From NCBI GenBank assembly GCA_947467375.1, contig CANIHL010000008.1, positions 1 through 41,206 on the forward strand: a stretch of 41,206 nucleotides of DNA, written 5' to 3'. The translations under genes were made by a program, and so were the position numbers. Below, piece after piece: positions 23,787 through 32,259 of the stretch. Under the pieces are notes generated by a model. The model saw only the letters and a program-made list of their open reading frames with translations. It did not search any database and was not told the DNA's origin. The stretch is from Acidimicrobiaceae bacterium. GTDB lineage: Bacteria > Actinomycetota > Acidimicrobiia > Acidimicrobiales > Ilumatobacteraceae. Each line of letters opens with the position of its first letter. Within the stretch, counting starts at the first letter, position 1.

Positions 23787-24807
23787 AGAATTTGTAGACC
23801 CGCAGTATCGCCCAGAGGATCACATTGAACAAGCCGATGAAACGGGATTGCGTCCCAAGTCGCTCGACGAATTTGTTGGGCAGCGAGAACTGAAAGAACA
23901 TCTCGGCATTGTGCTTGAAGCCGCTCGCCGTCGCGGGCAAGCAGCAGACCATATTTTGTTGGCTGGCCCTCCAGGACTTGGCAAGACAACGATGGCATCC
24001 ATCGTTGCTTCAGAAATGAATGCCCACATTCACATCACCTCTGGCCCAGCACTTGAGCGCGCTGGAGATCTCGCTGCAATTCTGACGAAGCTAGAGCCCA
24101 ACGACGTGTTGTTCATTGATGAAATTCATCGTCTATCGAGAACAGTTGAAGAGATTTTGTATCCAGCCATGGAGGACTTTCAGATTGACATCGTTGTTGG
24201 TAAGGGTCCAGCTGCCTCGTCCATTCGCCTAACTCTTCCGCGTTTTACTTTGATTGGCGCCACCACGCGTACGGGAATGATTACAGGACCATTGCGAGAC
24301 CGCTTCGGTCTTGTTGCCAGACTCGATTACTACGACGACGAAGAACTGCAACGCATTGTTCGACGCGCTGCCGGAATATTGGATGTCACCATTGACGATC
24401 AAGGTGCAGCAGAAATTGCCCGACGTTCGCGTGGCACTCCGCGCATCGCCAACAGGTTGCTGCGTCGCGTTCGCGATTTCGCGGAAGTCAGAGGCAATGG
24501 AAAAGTGAACAAAGCATCTGCGCGCGAAGCGTTGTCGGTGTTTGGCGTTGACGACCTCGGCCTCGACAAAGTTGACAGAGCAGTGCTCGGTGCAATTTGT
24601 AATCAGTTCAATGGTGGACCTGTTGGGCTTTCCACGCTTGCCATCAGCGTCAGCGAACAAACCGAAACCATTGAAGACGTCTATGAACCGTTCCTCATTC
24701 AGCAGGGGCTCATCGCGCGCACGCCGCGTGGTCGAGTGGCAATGCCTTCTGCATGGACGCATTTAGGTCTTGTCGCACCAGCGCAAGATCCTCACCTGTT
24801 TTCCTGA
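23779..24807 (+). CDS. ruvB: Holliday junction branch migration ATPase RuvB
   Basis: A 342-residue AAA+ motor. [19 protein letters not shown] opens the domain, GPPGLGKTT is Walker A and [11 protein letters not shown] is Walker [19 protein letters not shown] holds sensor 1 and the Arg finger, and the C-terminal winged helix ends in [17 protein letters not shown]. It drives branch migration with RuvA. The start is GTG, 8 bases inside ruvA, giving tight coupling. Confidence 0.98.
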   Translation: MREEFVDPQYRPEDHIEQADETGLRPKSLDEFVGQRELKEHLGIVLEAARRRGQAADHILLAGPPGLGKTTMASIVASEMNAHIHITSGPALERAGDLAAILTKLEPNDVLFIDEIHRLSRTVEEILYPAMEDFQIDIVVGKGPAASSIRLTLPRFTLIGATTRTGMITGPLRDRFGLVARLDYYDDEELQRIVRRAAGILDVTIDDQGAAEIARRSRGTPRIANRLLRRVRDFAEVRGNGKVNKASAREALSVFGVDDLGLDKVDRAVLGAICNQFNGGPVGLSTLAISVSEQTETIEDVYEPFLIQQGLIARTPRGRVAMPSAWTHLGLVAPAQDPHLFS

Positions 24808-24813
24808 CAAACG

Positions 24814-24836
24814 TACATTTCGAGATGTAGGTTTTT
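24814..24836 (+). terminator. Weak hairpin with T run after ruvB
   Basis: TACAT and ATGTA form a 5-base stem around TTCGAG, followed by GGTTTTT. The stem is short and AT-rich, so termination would be weak. The same bases carry the candidate queA -10 (TAGGTT). Confidence 0.25.
24828..24833 (+). promoter_or_regulatory. Putative -10 hexamer (TAGGTT) for queA
   Basis: TAGGTT ends 7 bases before the TTG at 24841, matching the spacing at other starts. This supports 24841 over the TTG at 24835, which would be only one base away. Confidence 0.35.
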
Positions 24837-24840
24837 GATC

Positions 24841-25878
24841 TTGGATATTTCACATATCGACTACGTGTTGCCAGACGAGCTCATTGCTCAAACGCCCATT
24901 GAGCCACGGGACTCTGCTCGGCTTCTTGTAGATGCTGCGGATGAAATCGAGCATCGACAGGTAAGCGACATTATTGAATATTTGCGCGCAGGAGACGTTC
25001 TCGTTGTGAATCACACTCGTGTGCTGCCTGCTCGGCTCAAACTAAAGCGACGCACTGGAGGAGCGGTGGAAGTGCTGTTGCTGGAAGAACGTGACGCAGA
25101 CCAGATGCAGTGGGAAGCGCTCGTTCGTCCTGGCGGGAAGCTTTCGCTCGGCGAAGAACTGATTGATAGTACAGGCGATGTGATGTTGCGAATAGGAGAT
25201 CGGACACAGGCGGGGGACACGTTCTTCGTTCAATTTGTGGCGCGCACCCACGAAGAGGCAATGCAGAAGATTATGGATACAGGTGAGATGCCGCTGCCTC
25301 CGTACATCACAACTGCGCTTGCAGATCAGAGCCGTTATCAAACGGTGTTCGCACATGACCAGAAATCATCGGCCGCGCCAACGGCGGGCTTGCATTTCAC
25401 TCCTGAATTGCTTGCACGAATTCGTGAGGCCGGAGTGGAGATTTGCGAAGTTGAACTTGTTGTTGGGCTCGACACGTTTAAGCCTATTTCAGTGGAAAAC
25501 CCTCTTGACCACGTCATCCATACCGAGTCGTATCGCGTACCAGCAGACACGATTGATGCATGTAAACGTGCACGAGAAAGTGGTGGGCGAGTGATTGCCA
25601 TAGGTACAACAGCAACGCGAGCGTTAGAGAGTGCTGCAACATTTGGCGAGTTGCAAGGACGCACGAACTTGTTTATTACTCCTGGATACCAATGGAAAGT
25701 TGTGGACATGATGATGACCAACTTCCACATGCCGAGAACAACACTGTTACTGATGGTGGAATCTTTCATCGGTGTGAAATGGCGAGCAATATATTCAGAA
25801 GCAATTGAGCAGCGTTATCGCATGTTGTCGTTTGGCGATGCGATGCTGCTGTACCGTGGAACAAATGTTTCCAGTTGA
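24841..25878 (+). CDS. queA: tRNA preQ1(34) S-adenosylmethionine ribosyltransferase-isomerase QueA
   Basis: A 345-residue enzyme that transfers ribose from SAM to preQ1 in tRNA to give epoxyqueuosine. The blocks DYVLPDELIAQTPIEPRDSARLL, VVNHTRVLPARL and GGAVEVLLLEE match the family. SAAPTAGLHFT, TRALES and FITPGYQWKVVDMMMTNFHMPRTTLLLMVESF also match. I chose TTG 24841 because MDISHIDYVLPDEL resembles the usual N-terminus; TTG 24835 would add two residues. It overlaps tgt by 14 bases. No other queuosine genes are in the window. Confidence 0.96.
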   Translation: MDISHIDYVLPDELIAQTPIEPRDSARLLVDAADEIEHRQVSDIIEYLRAGDVLVVNHTRVLPARLKLKRRTGGAVEVLLLEERDADQMQWEALVRPGGKLSLGEELIDSTGDVMLRIGDRTQAGDTFFVQFVARTHEEAMQKIMDTGEMPLPPYITTALADQSRYQTVFAHDQKSSAAPTAGLHFTPELLARIREAGVEICEVELVVGLDTFKPISVENPLDHVIHTESYRVPADTIDACKRARESGGRVIAIGTTATRALESAATFGELQGRTNLFITPGYQWKVVDMMMTNFHMPRTTLLLMVESFIGVKWRAIYSEAIEQRYRMLSFGDAMLLYRGTNVSS

Positions 25879-26986
25879 ATTCACCGAGATCGCACGCGAT
25901 GGTGGCGCGCGTGCAGGAATTGCGGCAACACACAGGGGAACGTATTCCACTCCATGTTTCATGCCCGTTGGTACGCGTGGTGCAATCAAATATCTGAGCG
26001 CGTCAGATTACGAACAGATAGGCGCGCAAATTGTGTTGGGCAATACGTATCACCTGATGTTGCGCCCCGGGGCAGAGACCGTCGCTCACTTTGGTGGTCT
26101 GGGTGCATTCGCAGGTTGGGGTGGCCTTACGCTCACCGACTCTGGTGGCTTCCAGGTGTTTTCACTAGACCCTGATGTTGATGATGACGGTGTCACGTTT
26201 AAGTCGACCTATGACGGTTCGAAGCATCGATTCACTCCTGAGTCCGCAGTGCATACTCAACAGCTTCTTGGTGCCGATATTCAGATGGTGCTCGATGTGT
26301 GCCCACCACTTCCTTCGCCTCCACATGTTGTGCGCTTAGCGCTGGAACGAACGTCTGCGTGGGCTGAACGAGCAAAGGTCTCGCACACGCGTGAAGATCA
26401 ATCGCTGTTCGGAATCGTTCAGGGCGGTATTGATGAGAACATGCGTACAGAAAGCGCGCAGCGCACTGCGGCATTGAATTTTGACGGTTATGGAATTGGT
26501 GGTTTGTCTGTTGGTGAAACTCGCGATGAAATGATTCCTGCCCTCGCAGCCGCAGTTGCGCACCTTCCAGCAAATCGGCCGCGATATTTAATGGGTGTTG
26601 GTGACCCTGCATCACTCGTTGAGGCTGTGAATCTTGGGGTGGATCAATTTGATTGCGTTTTGCAAACTCGCTTAGGTCGACATGGAACTGCACTCACATC
26701 TACTGGCCGAGTGAATTTGAAGCGCGCAGAGTTTGTGTTGAGCGATGAACCAATTGACGCTCAATGTTCATGCATGGTGTGTCGGCGTCATTCACGCGGT
26801 TACATCCGTCACCTGTTTCAAGTCGGTGAGCCAACGGCTTCGCGTCTTGTTTCGATTCACAACGTGGCCTGGACCATCGAGCTCATGAATCAGATGCGCA
26901 GGGCAATTGTCGATGGCTCGTTTGCCTCACTTCGAGAGGAAATACTTGCTGTGTGGGGGGACGCGATGGGATCAGCGGCCTCCTAG
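25865..26986 (+). CDS. tgt: Queuine/preQ1 tRNA-guanine transglycosylase
   Basis: A 373-residue enzyme that exchanges guanine-34 for preQ1 in tRNAs with GUN anticodons. FMPVGTRGAIKYLS, VLGNTYHLMLRPG, LTDSGGFQVFSL, FGIVQGGID and YLMGVGDP are family blocks. Zinc ligands are in CSCMVCRRHSRGYIRHLF. The nucleophile segment reads FDCVLQTRLGRHGTAL, where many homologues have FDCV(M/L)PTR. The ATG at 25865 is chosen because MFPVEFTEIARDGGARAGIAATHRG fits the family start, and 20 upstream codons are ignored. It overlaps the end of queA. Confidence 0.96.
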   Translation: MFPVEFTEIARDGGARAGIAATHRGTYSTPCFMPVGTRGAIKYLSASDYEQIGAQIVLGNTYHLMLRPGAETVAHFGGLGAFAGWGGLTLTDSGGFQVFSLDPDVDDDGVTFKSTYDGSKHRFTPESAVHTQQLLGADIQMVLDVCPPLPSPPHVVRLALERTSAWAERAKVSHTREDQSLFGIVQGGIDENMRTESAQRTAALNFDGYGIGGLSVGETRDEMIPALAAAVAHLPANRPRYLMGVGDPASLVEAVNLGVDQFDCVLQTRLGRHGTALTSTGRVNLKRAEFVLSDEPIDAQCSCMVCRRHSRGYIRHLFQVGEPTASRLVSIHNVAWTIELMNQMRRAIVDGSFASLREEILAVWGDAMGSAAS

Positions 26987-27002
26987 CGTTGCGTTAGGCG
27001 AG

Positions 27003-27008
27003 TAGAGT
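27003..27008 (+). promoter_or_regulatory. Putative -10 hexamer (TAGAGT) for yajC-secDF
   Basis: TAGAGT ends 8 bases before the yajC ATG, in a 30-base gap after tgt. It fits the recurring pattern and would start a leaderless yajC message. Confidence 0.45.
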
Positions 27009-27016
27009 CATTGCCT

Positions 27017-27352
27017 ATGTTCCACGTCATTTCAGTCCTCGCTGCATCTAGTTCATCTTCAAGTTCGCCGCTCAGTTTTTTACCGATCGTTGCCATTTTT
27101 GGAGCGATGTACTTCGTGCTCATTCGCCCACAGCGCAAGCGCGCTAAGGAGCAAAAGGATCTTCAGGGTGCCCTCGCCGAAGGAGATCACGTTCTCTTGA
27201 ATTCGGGTATCTATGGCTACATCTCGCAAATCGAAGAAGACAAGCCGTACATCTGGTTTGAAGCCAACACCGGAGTCGAATTCCGTATTAACCGTTCGGC
27301 TGTAGCTGGAAAGACTCCAGATCCTGCCAACCCATCAGCAGAGCAGAAGTAG
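27017..27352 (+). CDS. yajC: Sec translocase accessory protein YajC
   Basis: A 111-residue protein with one membrane helix (about 20-39, LSFLPIVAIFGAMYFVLI), then RPQRKRAKEQKDLQGALAEGDHVLLNSGIYGYI, the YajC signature. The first 19 residues include a Ser run. YajC associates with SecD and SecF, encoded just downstream. The ATG at 27017 is chosen over TTG 27011 by the spacing of TAGAGT. Confidence 0.95.
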   Translation: MFHVISVLAASSSSSSSPLSFLPIVAIFGAMYFVLIRPQRKRAKEQKDLQGALAEGDHVLLNSGIYGYISQIEEDKPYIWFEANTGVEFRINRSAVAGKTPDPANPSAEQK

Positions 27353-27364
27353 TAGTTCGCGCAC

Positions 27365-28900
27365 ATGGTTCGTCGTCTCGTTGTTTCTTTGGTCGGAGTG
27401 ATCGTTGTTGTATTTGGCCTACTTGTAGGCAACCTCGTTGCAGGAAACGTTCCTGCACTCGGGCTTGACCTTCAAGGTGGCGCATCGGTGACGCTGCAAC
27501 CCGAAGGAACATACGATGCGAAAGCACTCGATGTTGCGCTCACCATCATTCGCGCTCGCGTTGACTCCATTGGCGTATCAGAGCCAGAAATTATTCGTCA
27601 GGGTGACACTGTGGTGGTCAACCTTCCTGGTGTTCAAGATCAGCAACGAGCACTGGACATCATCGGTAAGCAGGGTCAATTGTTGCTCCGTCCGGTATTG
27701 CAAGCTGAAACAATCAACACAGGCACCGACACAACTGTGCCTGGCGCAACGACAGTTGTTGACTCAACGTTGCCAGCTTCCAGTGGACCAGGAAGCTCAC
27801 GACGTGTTGCAGCAACAACAGTTCCGCCAACTACTGCAACTCCAGTTTCAACTTCGCCATCGACAGTTGCAGCGACACCAAGTTCGACTCCATCGCTTGC
27901 TGAAGTGTTGGCAAGTCAAGATGCCAACGACCCGAATGCAACTGTGGTGTTGCTCGGCAAGAACGGCGATGTGTTCTCGGCAGGTCCTGCTGGAGCATCT
28001 GGTTTGGTGTTTAGCAACGATGCCACTGCCGAAGTGAACAACGGATCATGGAGCGTTGTAGTTGGTCTGCTGAAAGGCTCTGCCGGAGAAGACATTTGGA
28101 ATGCATTGTCCACACGCTGCTTTAACAAAGACGCAACGTGCCCAACCGGTCAAATTGCCATTGTGCTCGACGGTGAAGTCATATCGGCACCCGTTGTGCA
28201 ACAGGCTGTGTTCACCGGTGGCAATGTGCAAATTTCGGGAAGCTTCGATGAGGCTGAGGCTCGTGACTTGGCCAAGATCCTTGAGTTCGGTGCTGTGCCA
28301 GTGAAATTTTCTGTCGCCACCGTACAAACAGTTTCACCAACTCTGGGCAAAGACTCATTACGAGCAGCAATTATCTCCGGGCTTGTTGGCGTGCTGTTAG
28401 TGATGCTGTTCTTCTTCTTTTACTATCGATTGCTCACCATCGTCGTGGTCGGTGGACTCTCTATTTCAGGTGCATTCCTGTGGAGCATCATTGCGTATTT
28501 GTCGAAGACCAACGGCCTAGCGCTCACGCTTTCAGGTGTTGCTGGAATCATTGTGTCCATTGGTGTCACTGTTGACTCCTATGTGGTGTTCTTCGAGCGA
28601 CTGAAGGACGAATTGGTCAGTGGTAAGACCATGCGTGGAGCGGCTCAACGCAGCTTTGCTTCGGCATGGCGCACCATTTTGGCTGCCGACACGGTGTCGT
28701 TTATCGGCGCAATCATCCTGTGGAGACTCACCGTTGGTTCAGTTCGCGGATTCGCGTTCTTCCTCGGCCTCTCCACATTGGCGGACGTTTTTGTTGCCTA
28801 CTTGTTCACTCGGCCAGCAATTCTGTTGCTTGCACGATCGAAGTTCATGGCAGGTCGCAACGTACTCGGCGTAGTAGTTGCAAAGGAGGTGACGGCATGA
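27365..28900 (+). CDS. secD: Protein translocase subunit SecD
   Basis: A 511-residue member of the RND superfamily that uses the proton gradient to pull exported proteins outward. TM1 spans about 5-27, followed by GLDLQGGASVTLQ, then the large periplasmic P1 region. A Thr/Ser/Pro-rich stretch at about 118-177 interrupts P1 and is likely a disordered linker. GQIAIVLDGEVISAPVVQQAVFTGGNVQISGSF and FGAVPVKF follow. Five C-terminal membrane helices include GVAGIIVSIGVTVDSYVVFFERLKDEL. Its stop overlaps the secF ATG. Confidence 0.96.
   Translation: MVRRLVVSLVGVIVVVFGLLVGNLVAGNVPALGLDLQGGASVTLQPEGTYDAKALDVALTIIRARVDSIGVSEPEIIRQGDTVVVNLPGVQDQQRALDIIGKQGQLLLRPVLQAETINTGTDTTVPGATTVVDSTLPASSGPGSSRRVAATTVPPTTATPVSTSPSTVAATPSSTPSLAEVLASQDANDPNATVVLLGKNGDVFSAGPAGASGLVFSNDATAEVNNGSWSVVVGLLKGSAGEDIWNALSTRCFNKDATCPTGQIAIVLDGEVISAPVVQQAVFTGGNVQISGSFDEAEARDLAKILEFGAVPVKFSVATVQTVSPTLGKDSLRAAIISGLVGVLLVMLFFFFYYRLLTIVVVGGLSISGAFLWSIIAYLSKTNGLALTLSGVAGIIVSIGVTVDSYVVFFERLKDELVSGKTMRGAAQRSFASAWRTILAADTVSFIGAIILWRLTVGSVRGFAFFLGLSTLADVFVAYLFTRPAILLLARSKFMAGRNVLGVVVAKEVTA
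28882..28892 (+). promoter_or_regulatory. Full-length Shine-Dalgarno site for secF
   Basis: AAAGGAGGTGA is complementary to the 3' end of 16S rRNA over its whole length, with GGAGG 7 bases before the secF ATG, inside the end of secD. It fixes the start at 28897 and contrasts with the weak or absent sites at many neighbouring genes. Confidence 0.8.
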
Positions 28901-30015
28901 GCGGAAGTCTTGGTCGTCTGTATCGCGGTGAAACAACGTTCAATTTCTTTGGACGCAGGTGGTGGGGTTTTGGTATTTCCATAGCGCTCATGGTGATCAC
29001 CGTGCTCTCGTTATTCACACGCGGGCTGAATCTTGGAATGGATTTTGAGGGTGGAGTGGCGTGGGAAGTTCCAGCGAAGTCGCTAACTGTCGACGACGTA
29101 AAAACAATTTTGGATGCCAATGGCGTGTCCTCTTCTGACGCAAAGATCCAGGTGCTCAATGGATCCGATGGTGATCGCATTCGTGCTCAAGTTGGTGCTG
29201 AATCGGAATCAGTGAAGACTGCGGTTCAGAATGCACTTGCTGAAAAAGCAGGAGTGAAATCCGACGACGTGAGTGTTGCGTTGGTCAGTTCGTCGTGGGG
29301 TCGCAGCATTACGGAAAAGGCAGCACGAGCATTGCTGGTGTTCTTCCTTGTGGTGTCGCTGTTCATCGCTTGGCGTTTTGAATGGAAAATGGCAATCTCC
29401 GCAATTGCGGCCATGGCACACGACGTGTTAATTAGCGTTGGTGTGTATTCGGTAACTGGCCTTTCGGTCACTCCAGCAACTGTTATCGCGTTCCTCACCA
29501 TCCTGGGGTTCTCGTTGTATGACACCATCGTGGTATTCGACAAAGTGCACGACAACACGAAGCGATTCTCGGCATCGCGCGTGTCGTACGGAGACATCAC
29601 GAATGTTTCCATGAACCAAGTGCTCATGCGCTCGATCAACACTTCGCTGGCTGCAGTGTTGCCGGTACTTTCACTGCTTGTACTCGGATCATGGATCCTC
29701 GGAGCGGTTGCACTGCAAGAGTTTGCTCTTGCGTTGCTCGTTGGCTTGATGCTCGGGGCATACTCATCGATTTACATCGCAACGCCGTTGCTCGGAATTT
29801 TGAAGAGCCGTGAAACAAAGTTCAAGCCGATGGCAAACGAATTACATTTAGGCGAAGACATGGCGCGAATCGCCAGTTCAGGAAAGAAGCCAACTCGTAT
29901 TGTCGCTGCAGAACCTGGAAATTTGGCAAGTGCAGAAAATGCCACTCGTGAAGTCGCTTCAGTTGCGGCTGCACTGAGCCACCCACCACGGCCGCGCAAA
30001 AAACAACGCAGATAA
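28897..30015 (+). CDS. secF: Protein translocase subunit SecF
   Basis: A 372-residue partner of SecD. FNFFGRRWWGFGISIALMVITVLSLF is TM1, and LNLGMDFEGGVAWEV is the conserved entry to the periplasmic domain. The C-terminal helices carry VIAFLTILGFSLYDTIVVFDKVHDN and NQVLMRSINTSLAAVLPVLSLLVLG, the family motif region. The tail is basic and Pro-rich (PPRPRKKQRR). An open frame upstream (from 28666) overlaps secD and is not real; the ATG with its perfect Shine-Dalgarno site is at 28897. rel follows after 12 bases. Confidence 0.97.
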   Translation: MSGSLGRLYRGETTFNFFGRRWWGFGISIALMVITVLSLFTRGLNLGMDFEGGVAWEVPAKSLTVDDVKTILDANGVSSSDAKIQVLNGSDGDRIRAQVGAESESVKTAVQNALAEKAGVKSDDVSVALVSSSWGRSITEKAARALLVFFLVVSLFIAWRFEWKMAISAIAAMAHDVLISVGVYSVTGLSVTPATVIAFLTILGFSLYDTIVVFDKVHDNTKRFSASRVSYGDITNVSMNQVLMRSINTSLAAVLPVLSLLVLGSWILGAVALQEFALALLVGLMLGAYSSIYIATPLLGILKSRETKFKPMANELHLGEDMARIASSGKKPTRIVAAEPGNLASAENATREVASVAAALSHPPRPRKKQRR

Positions 30016-30027
30016 GGATCGCTCCAG

Positions 30028-32259
30028 ATGAGCACGACGTCGCGAGTTCTTCCATGGCGAAGGAATCATTCTGCGGTTGTCGAAGATCTCGTGCCGTTGC
30101 TGTCGGCATACAAGCGACGTAACCCAAAGGGCAACGTTTCGCTCATCAACGCTGCCTATGAAATGGCGAGCGCAGCACATAGCCATCAATCGCGCATGAG
30201 CGGCGAGTTGTACATCAGCCACCCAATTGCAGTTGCCCGAATTGTTGCTGAAATTGGGCTCGACGAAGTTTCCCTCGTTGCCGCTTTGTTACACGATGCG
30301 GTTGAAGACACGGAAATCACGCTTGCCGATGTTGAGGCCCGTTTCGGGGCAGAGGTTGCTGGCATCGTTGACGGTCTCACCAAGCTTGAGCGACTGCAGT
30401 TTGATTCACGCGAAGCGCAGCAAGCAGCAACAATGCGCAAAATGCTGGTGGCAATGGCCAAGGACATGCGTGTGCTCATCATCAAACTGTCCGATCGCAT
30501 GCACAACATGCGCACGATCGCGTCAGCTCCCGTCGACAAGCAGCGTCGCATAGCGCAGGAGACACTCGACATTTACGCGCCGCTTGCTCATCGATTAGGC
30601 ATGCAGGAAATGAAACAGCAGCTTGAGGACTTGTCTTTTGCTGCCTTGTTCCCGAAGCGATATGCCGAGCTTGACTATTTGGTGTCCATTCGTGCGCCCG
30701 AGCGAGATGTGTATCTGGCGAAGGCTTTGGGTCAGGTGAACACCTGGCTGTCTGCAGTGAACATCAACGCCGAGCTCACCGCGCGCGGCAAGCACTTGTG
30801 GAGCCTGTACGAAAAAATGGTGCAGAAGGGTAGAGACTTCGACGAAATTTTTGACCTCATGGCTATTCGCATCGTTGTGGACTCGGTCAAAGATTGCTAC
30901 GGAGCACTGGGTGCCATTCACGGCAAATGGAAACCCGTAGTGGGTCGCTTCAAGGACTACATCGCCATGCCGAAGTTCAACTTGTATCAGTCGCTGCACA
31001 CCACAGTGATTGGTCCGGGTGGCAAACCAATTGAAGTGCAAATTCGTTCGCGTGACATGCACCAGCGCGCCGAATGGGGAGTGGCATCACATTGGTCGTA
31101 TAAAGACGGTGTCGCAAGCACTGATATCGACTGGCTCAATCGAATTATCGATTGGCAAGACGAGGTGTCGGACCCGCGGCAATTCCTCGAAAGCCTGAAG
31201 ACCGACCTCGAACAAGATGAGTTGTTTGTCTTTACGCCAAAGGGCCGAGTAATTGCGCTTCCGCTCGATGCAACGCCAATCGATTTCGCATACGGCGTGC
31301 ACACCGAAGTTGGGCACACCTGTATTGGTGCACGGGTGAACGGTCGACTCGTTTCGTTGGACTCACGCCTGAATTCTGGAGATACCTGCGAGATTCTCAC
31401 TTCGACTGCAGAAGATGCCGCGCCGTCTGAAGAGTGGGCAAATTTTGTTGTCTCACCAAAAGCGAAGAGCAAGATTAAGCAGTGGTTCTCACGTGAGCGT
31501 ATGGAAGATCTCGTTGACACGGGCCGTGATGATCTTGTTGAGCACATGCGTAAACACGGCTTGCCCGTGCAGCGAGTGTTGACGTCTGAAGTATTTGCGC
31601 AAGAGCGTGAAGCAATGAACTACGCAGACGATGTAACACTGTTCCGAGCAATAGGTGAAGGACATGTGTCAGCGGAAACGATGGCAGGTCGCATTAGTCG
31701 ACTGATGCGCGATGGTGGCTTTGGCGAACAGCTTTCTGTTGGCATGCGCCTCGATGCTGGCAATACCACCGAGCAGATTTCGGGTGTTCATGTAGAGGGA
31801 ATGTCGGGCACCATTGTTCGCCTGTCAAAGTGCTGCACACCGGTGCCGGGTGACGAAATTATTGGCTTCCTCACCACCGATCTCGTGGTCAACGTTCACC
31901 GCGCCGACTGCTCGAATGCCATTTCGGCTGCAAGCCAAAATATTGGTCGAATGGTTGATGTTGAGTGGGCAGGAAGCGTCCACAACGCAACCTATGTTGC
32001 CGCCGTTGAGGTTGTTGCAATTGATCGGTCACGCCTCTTGCGGGATGTGGCAAATGCTCTCAGCGAAGAGCATGTCAACATCGTTTCGTGTTCTACGAAT
32101 ACGGGAGCCGACAGAGTGGCCCGCATGCGTTTTGAATTTGAGTTTGCGGATCCGAGTCATTTGCAGTCTGTGCTTCGCACGATTAAACGCATCGATTCGG
32201 TGTATGACGCATACCGTGTCATGGCGGGGGATCATCCAGCGTCTAATGTTCTCGCGTGA
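30028..32259 (+). CDS. rel: Bifunctional (p)ppGpp synthetase/hydrolase Rel
   Basis: A 743-residue long RelA/SpoT homologue. The HD hydrolase domain shows YISHPIAVA (H65) and LLHDAVEDT (H89, D90), so hydrolysis should be active. The synthetase domain has GRDFDEIFDLMAIRIVV and GRFKDYIAMPKFNLYQSLHTTV. TGS (VFTPKGRVIALPLDATPIDFAY), the CCTPVPGDEIIG zinc-finger-like segment and a C-terminal ACT domain follow. It makes and degrades the starvation alarmone. An AAGGATCG stretch upstream may be a weak ribosome site. The stop overlaps hisS by 4 bases (GTGA). Confidence 0.97.
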   Translation: MSTTSRVLPWRRNHSAVVEDLVPLLSAYKRRNPKGNVSLINAAYEMASAAHSHQSRMSGELYISHPIAVARIVAEIGLDEVSLVAALLHDAVEDTEITLADVEARFGAEVAGIVDGLTKLERLQFDSREAQQAATMRKMLVAMAKDMRVLIIKLSDRMHNMRTIASAPVDKQRRIAQETLDIYAPLAHRLGMQEMKQQLEDLSFAALFPKRYAELDYLVSIRAPERDVYLAKALGQVNTWLSAVNINAELTARGKHLWSLYEKMVQKGRDFDEIFDLMAIRIVVDSVKDCYGALGAIHGKWKPVVGRFKDYIAMPKFNLYQSLHTTVIGPGGKPIEVQIRSRDMHQRAEWGVASHWSYKDGVASTDIDWLNRIIDWQDEVSDPRQFLESLKTDLEQDELFVFTPKGRVIALPLDATPIDFAYGVHTEVGHTCIGARVNGRLVSLDSRLNSGDTCEILTSTAEDAAPSEEWANFVVSPKAKSKIKQWFSRERMEDLVDTGRDDLVEHMRKHGLPVQRVLTSEVFAQEREAMNYADDVTLFRAIGEGHVSAETMAGRISRLMRDGGFGEQLSVGMRLDAGNTTEQISGVHVEGMSGTIVRLSKCCTPVPGDEIIGFLTTDLVVNVHRADCSNAISAASQNIGRMVDVEWAGSVHNATYVAAVEVVAIDRSRLLRDVANALSEEHVNIVSCSTNTGADRVARMRFEFEFADPSHLQSVLRTIKRIDSVYDAYRVMAGDHPASNVLA

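Noticed and set aside
28666-28896. A 77-codon extension of secF
   Set aside because: It lies in another frame of secD, is rich in His, Arg and Cys, and a perfect Shine-Dalgarno site precedes the ATG at 28897.
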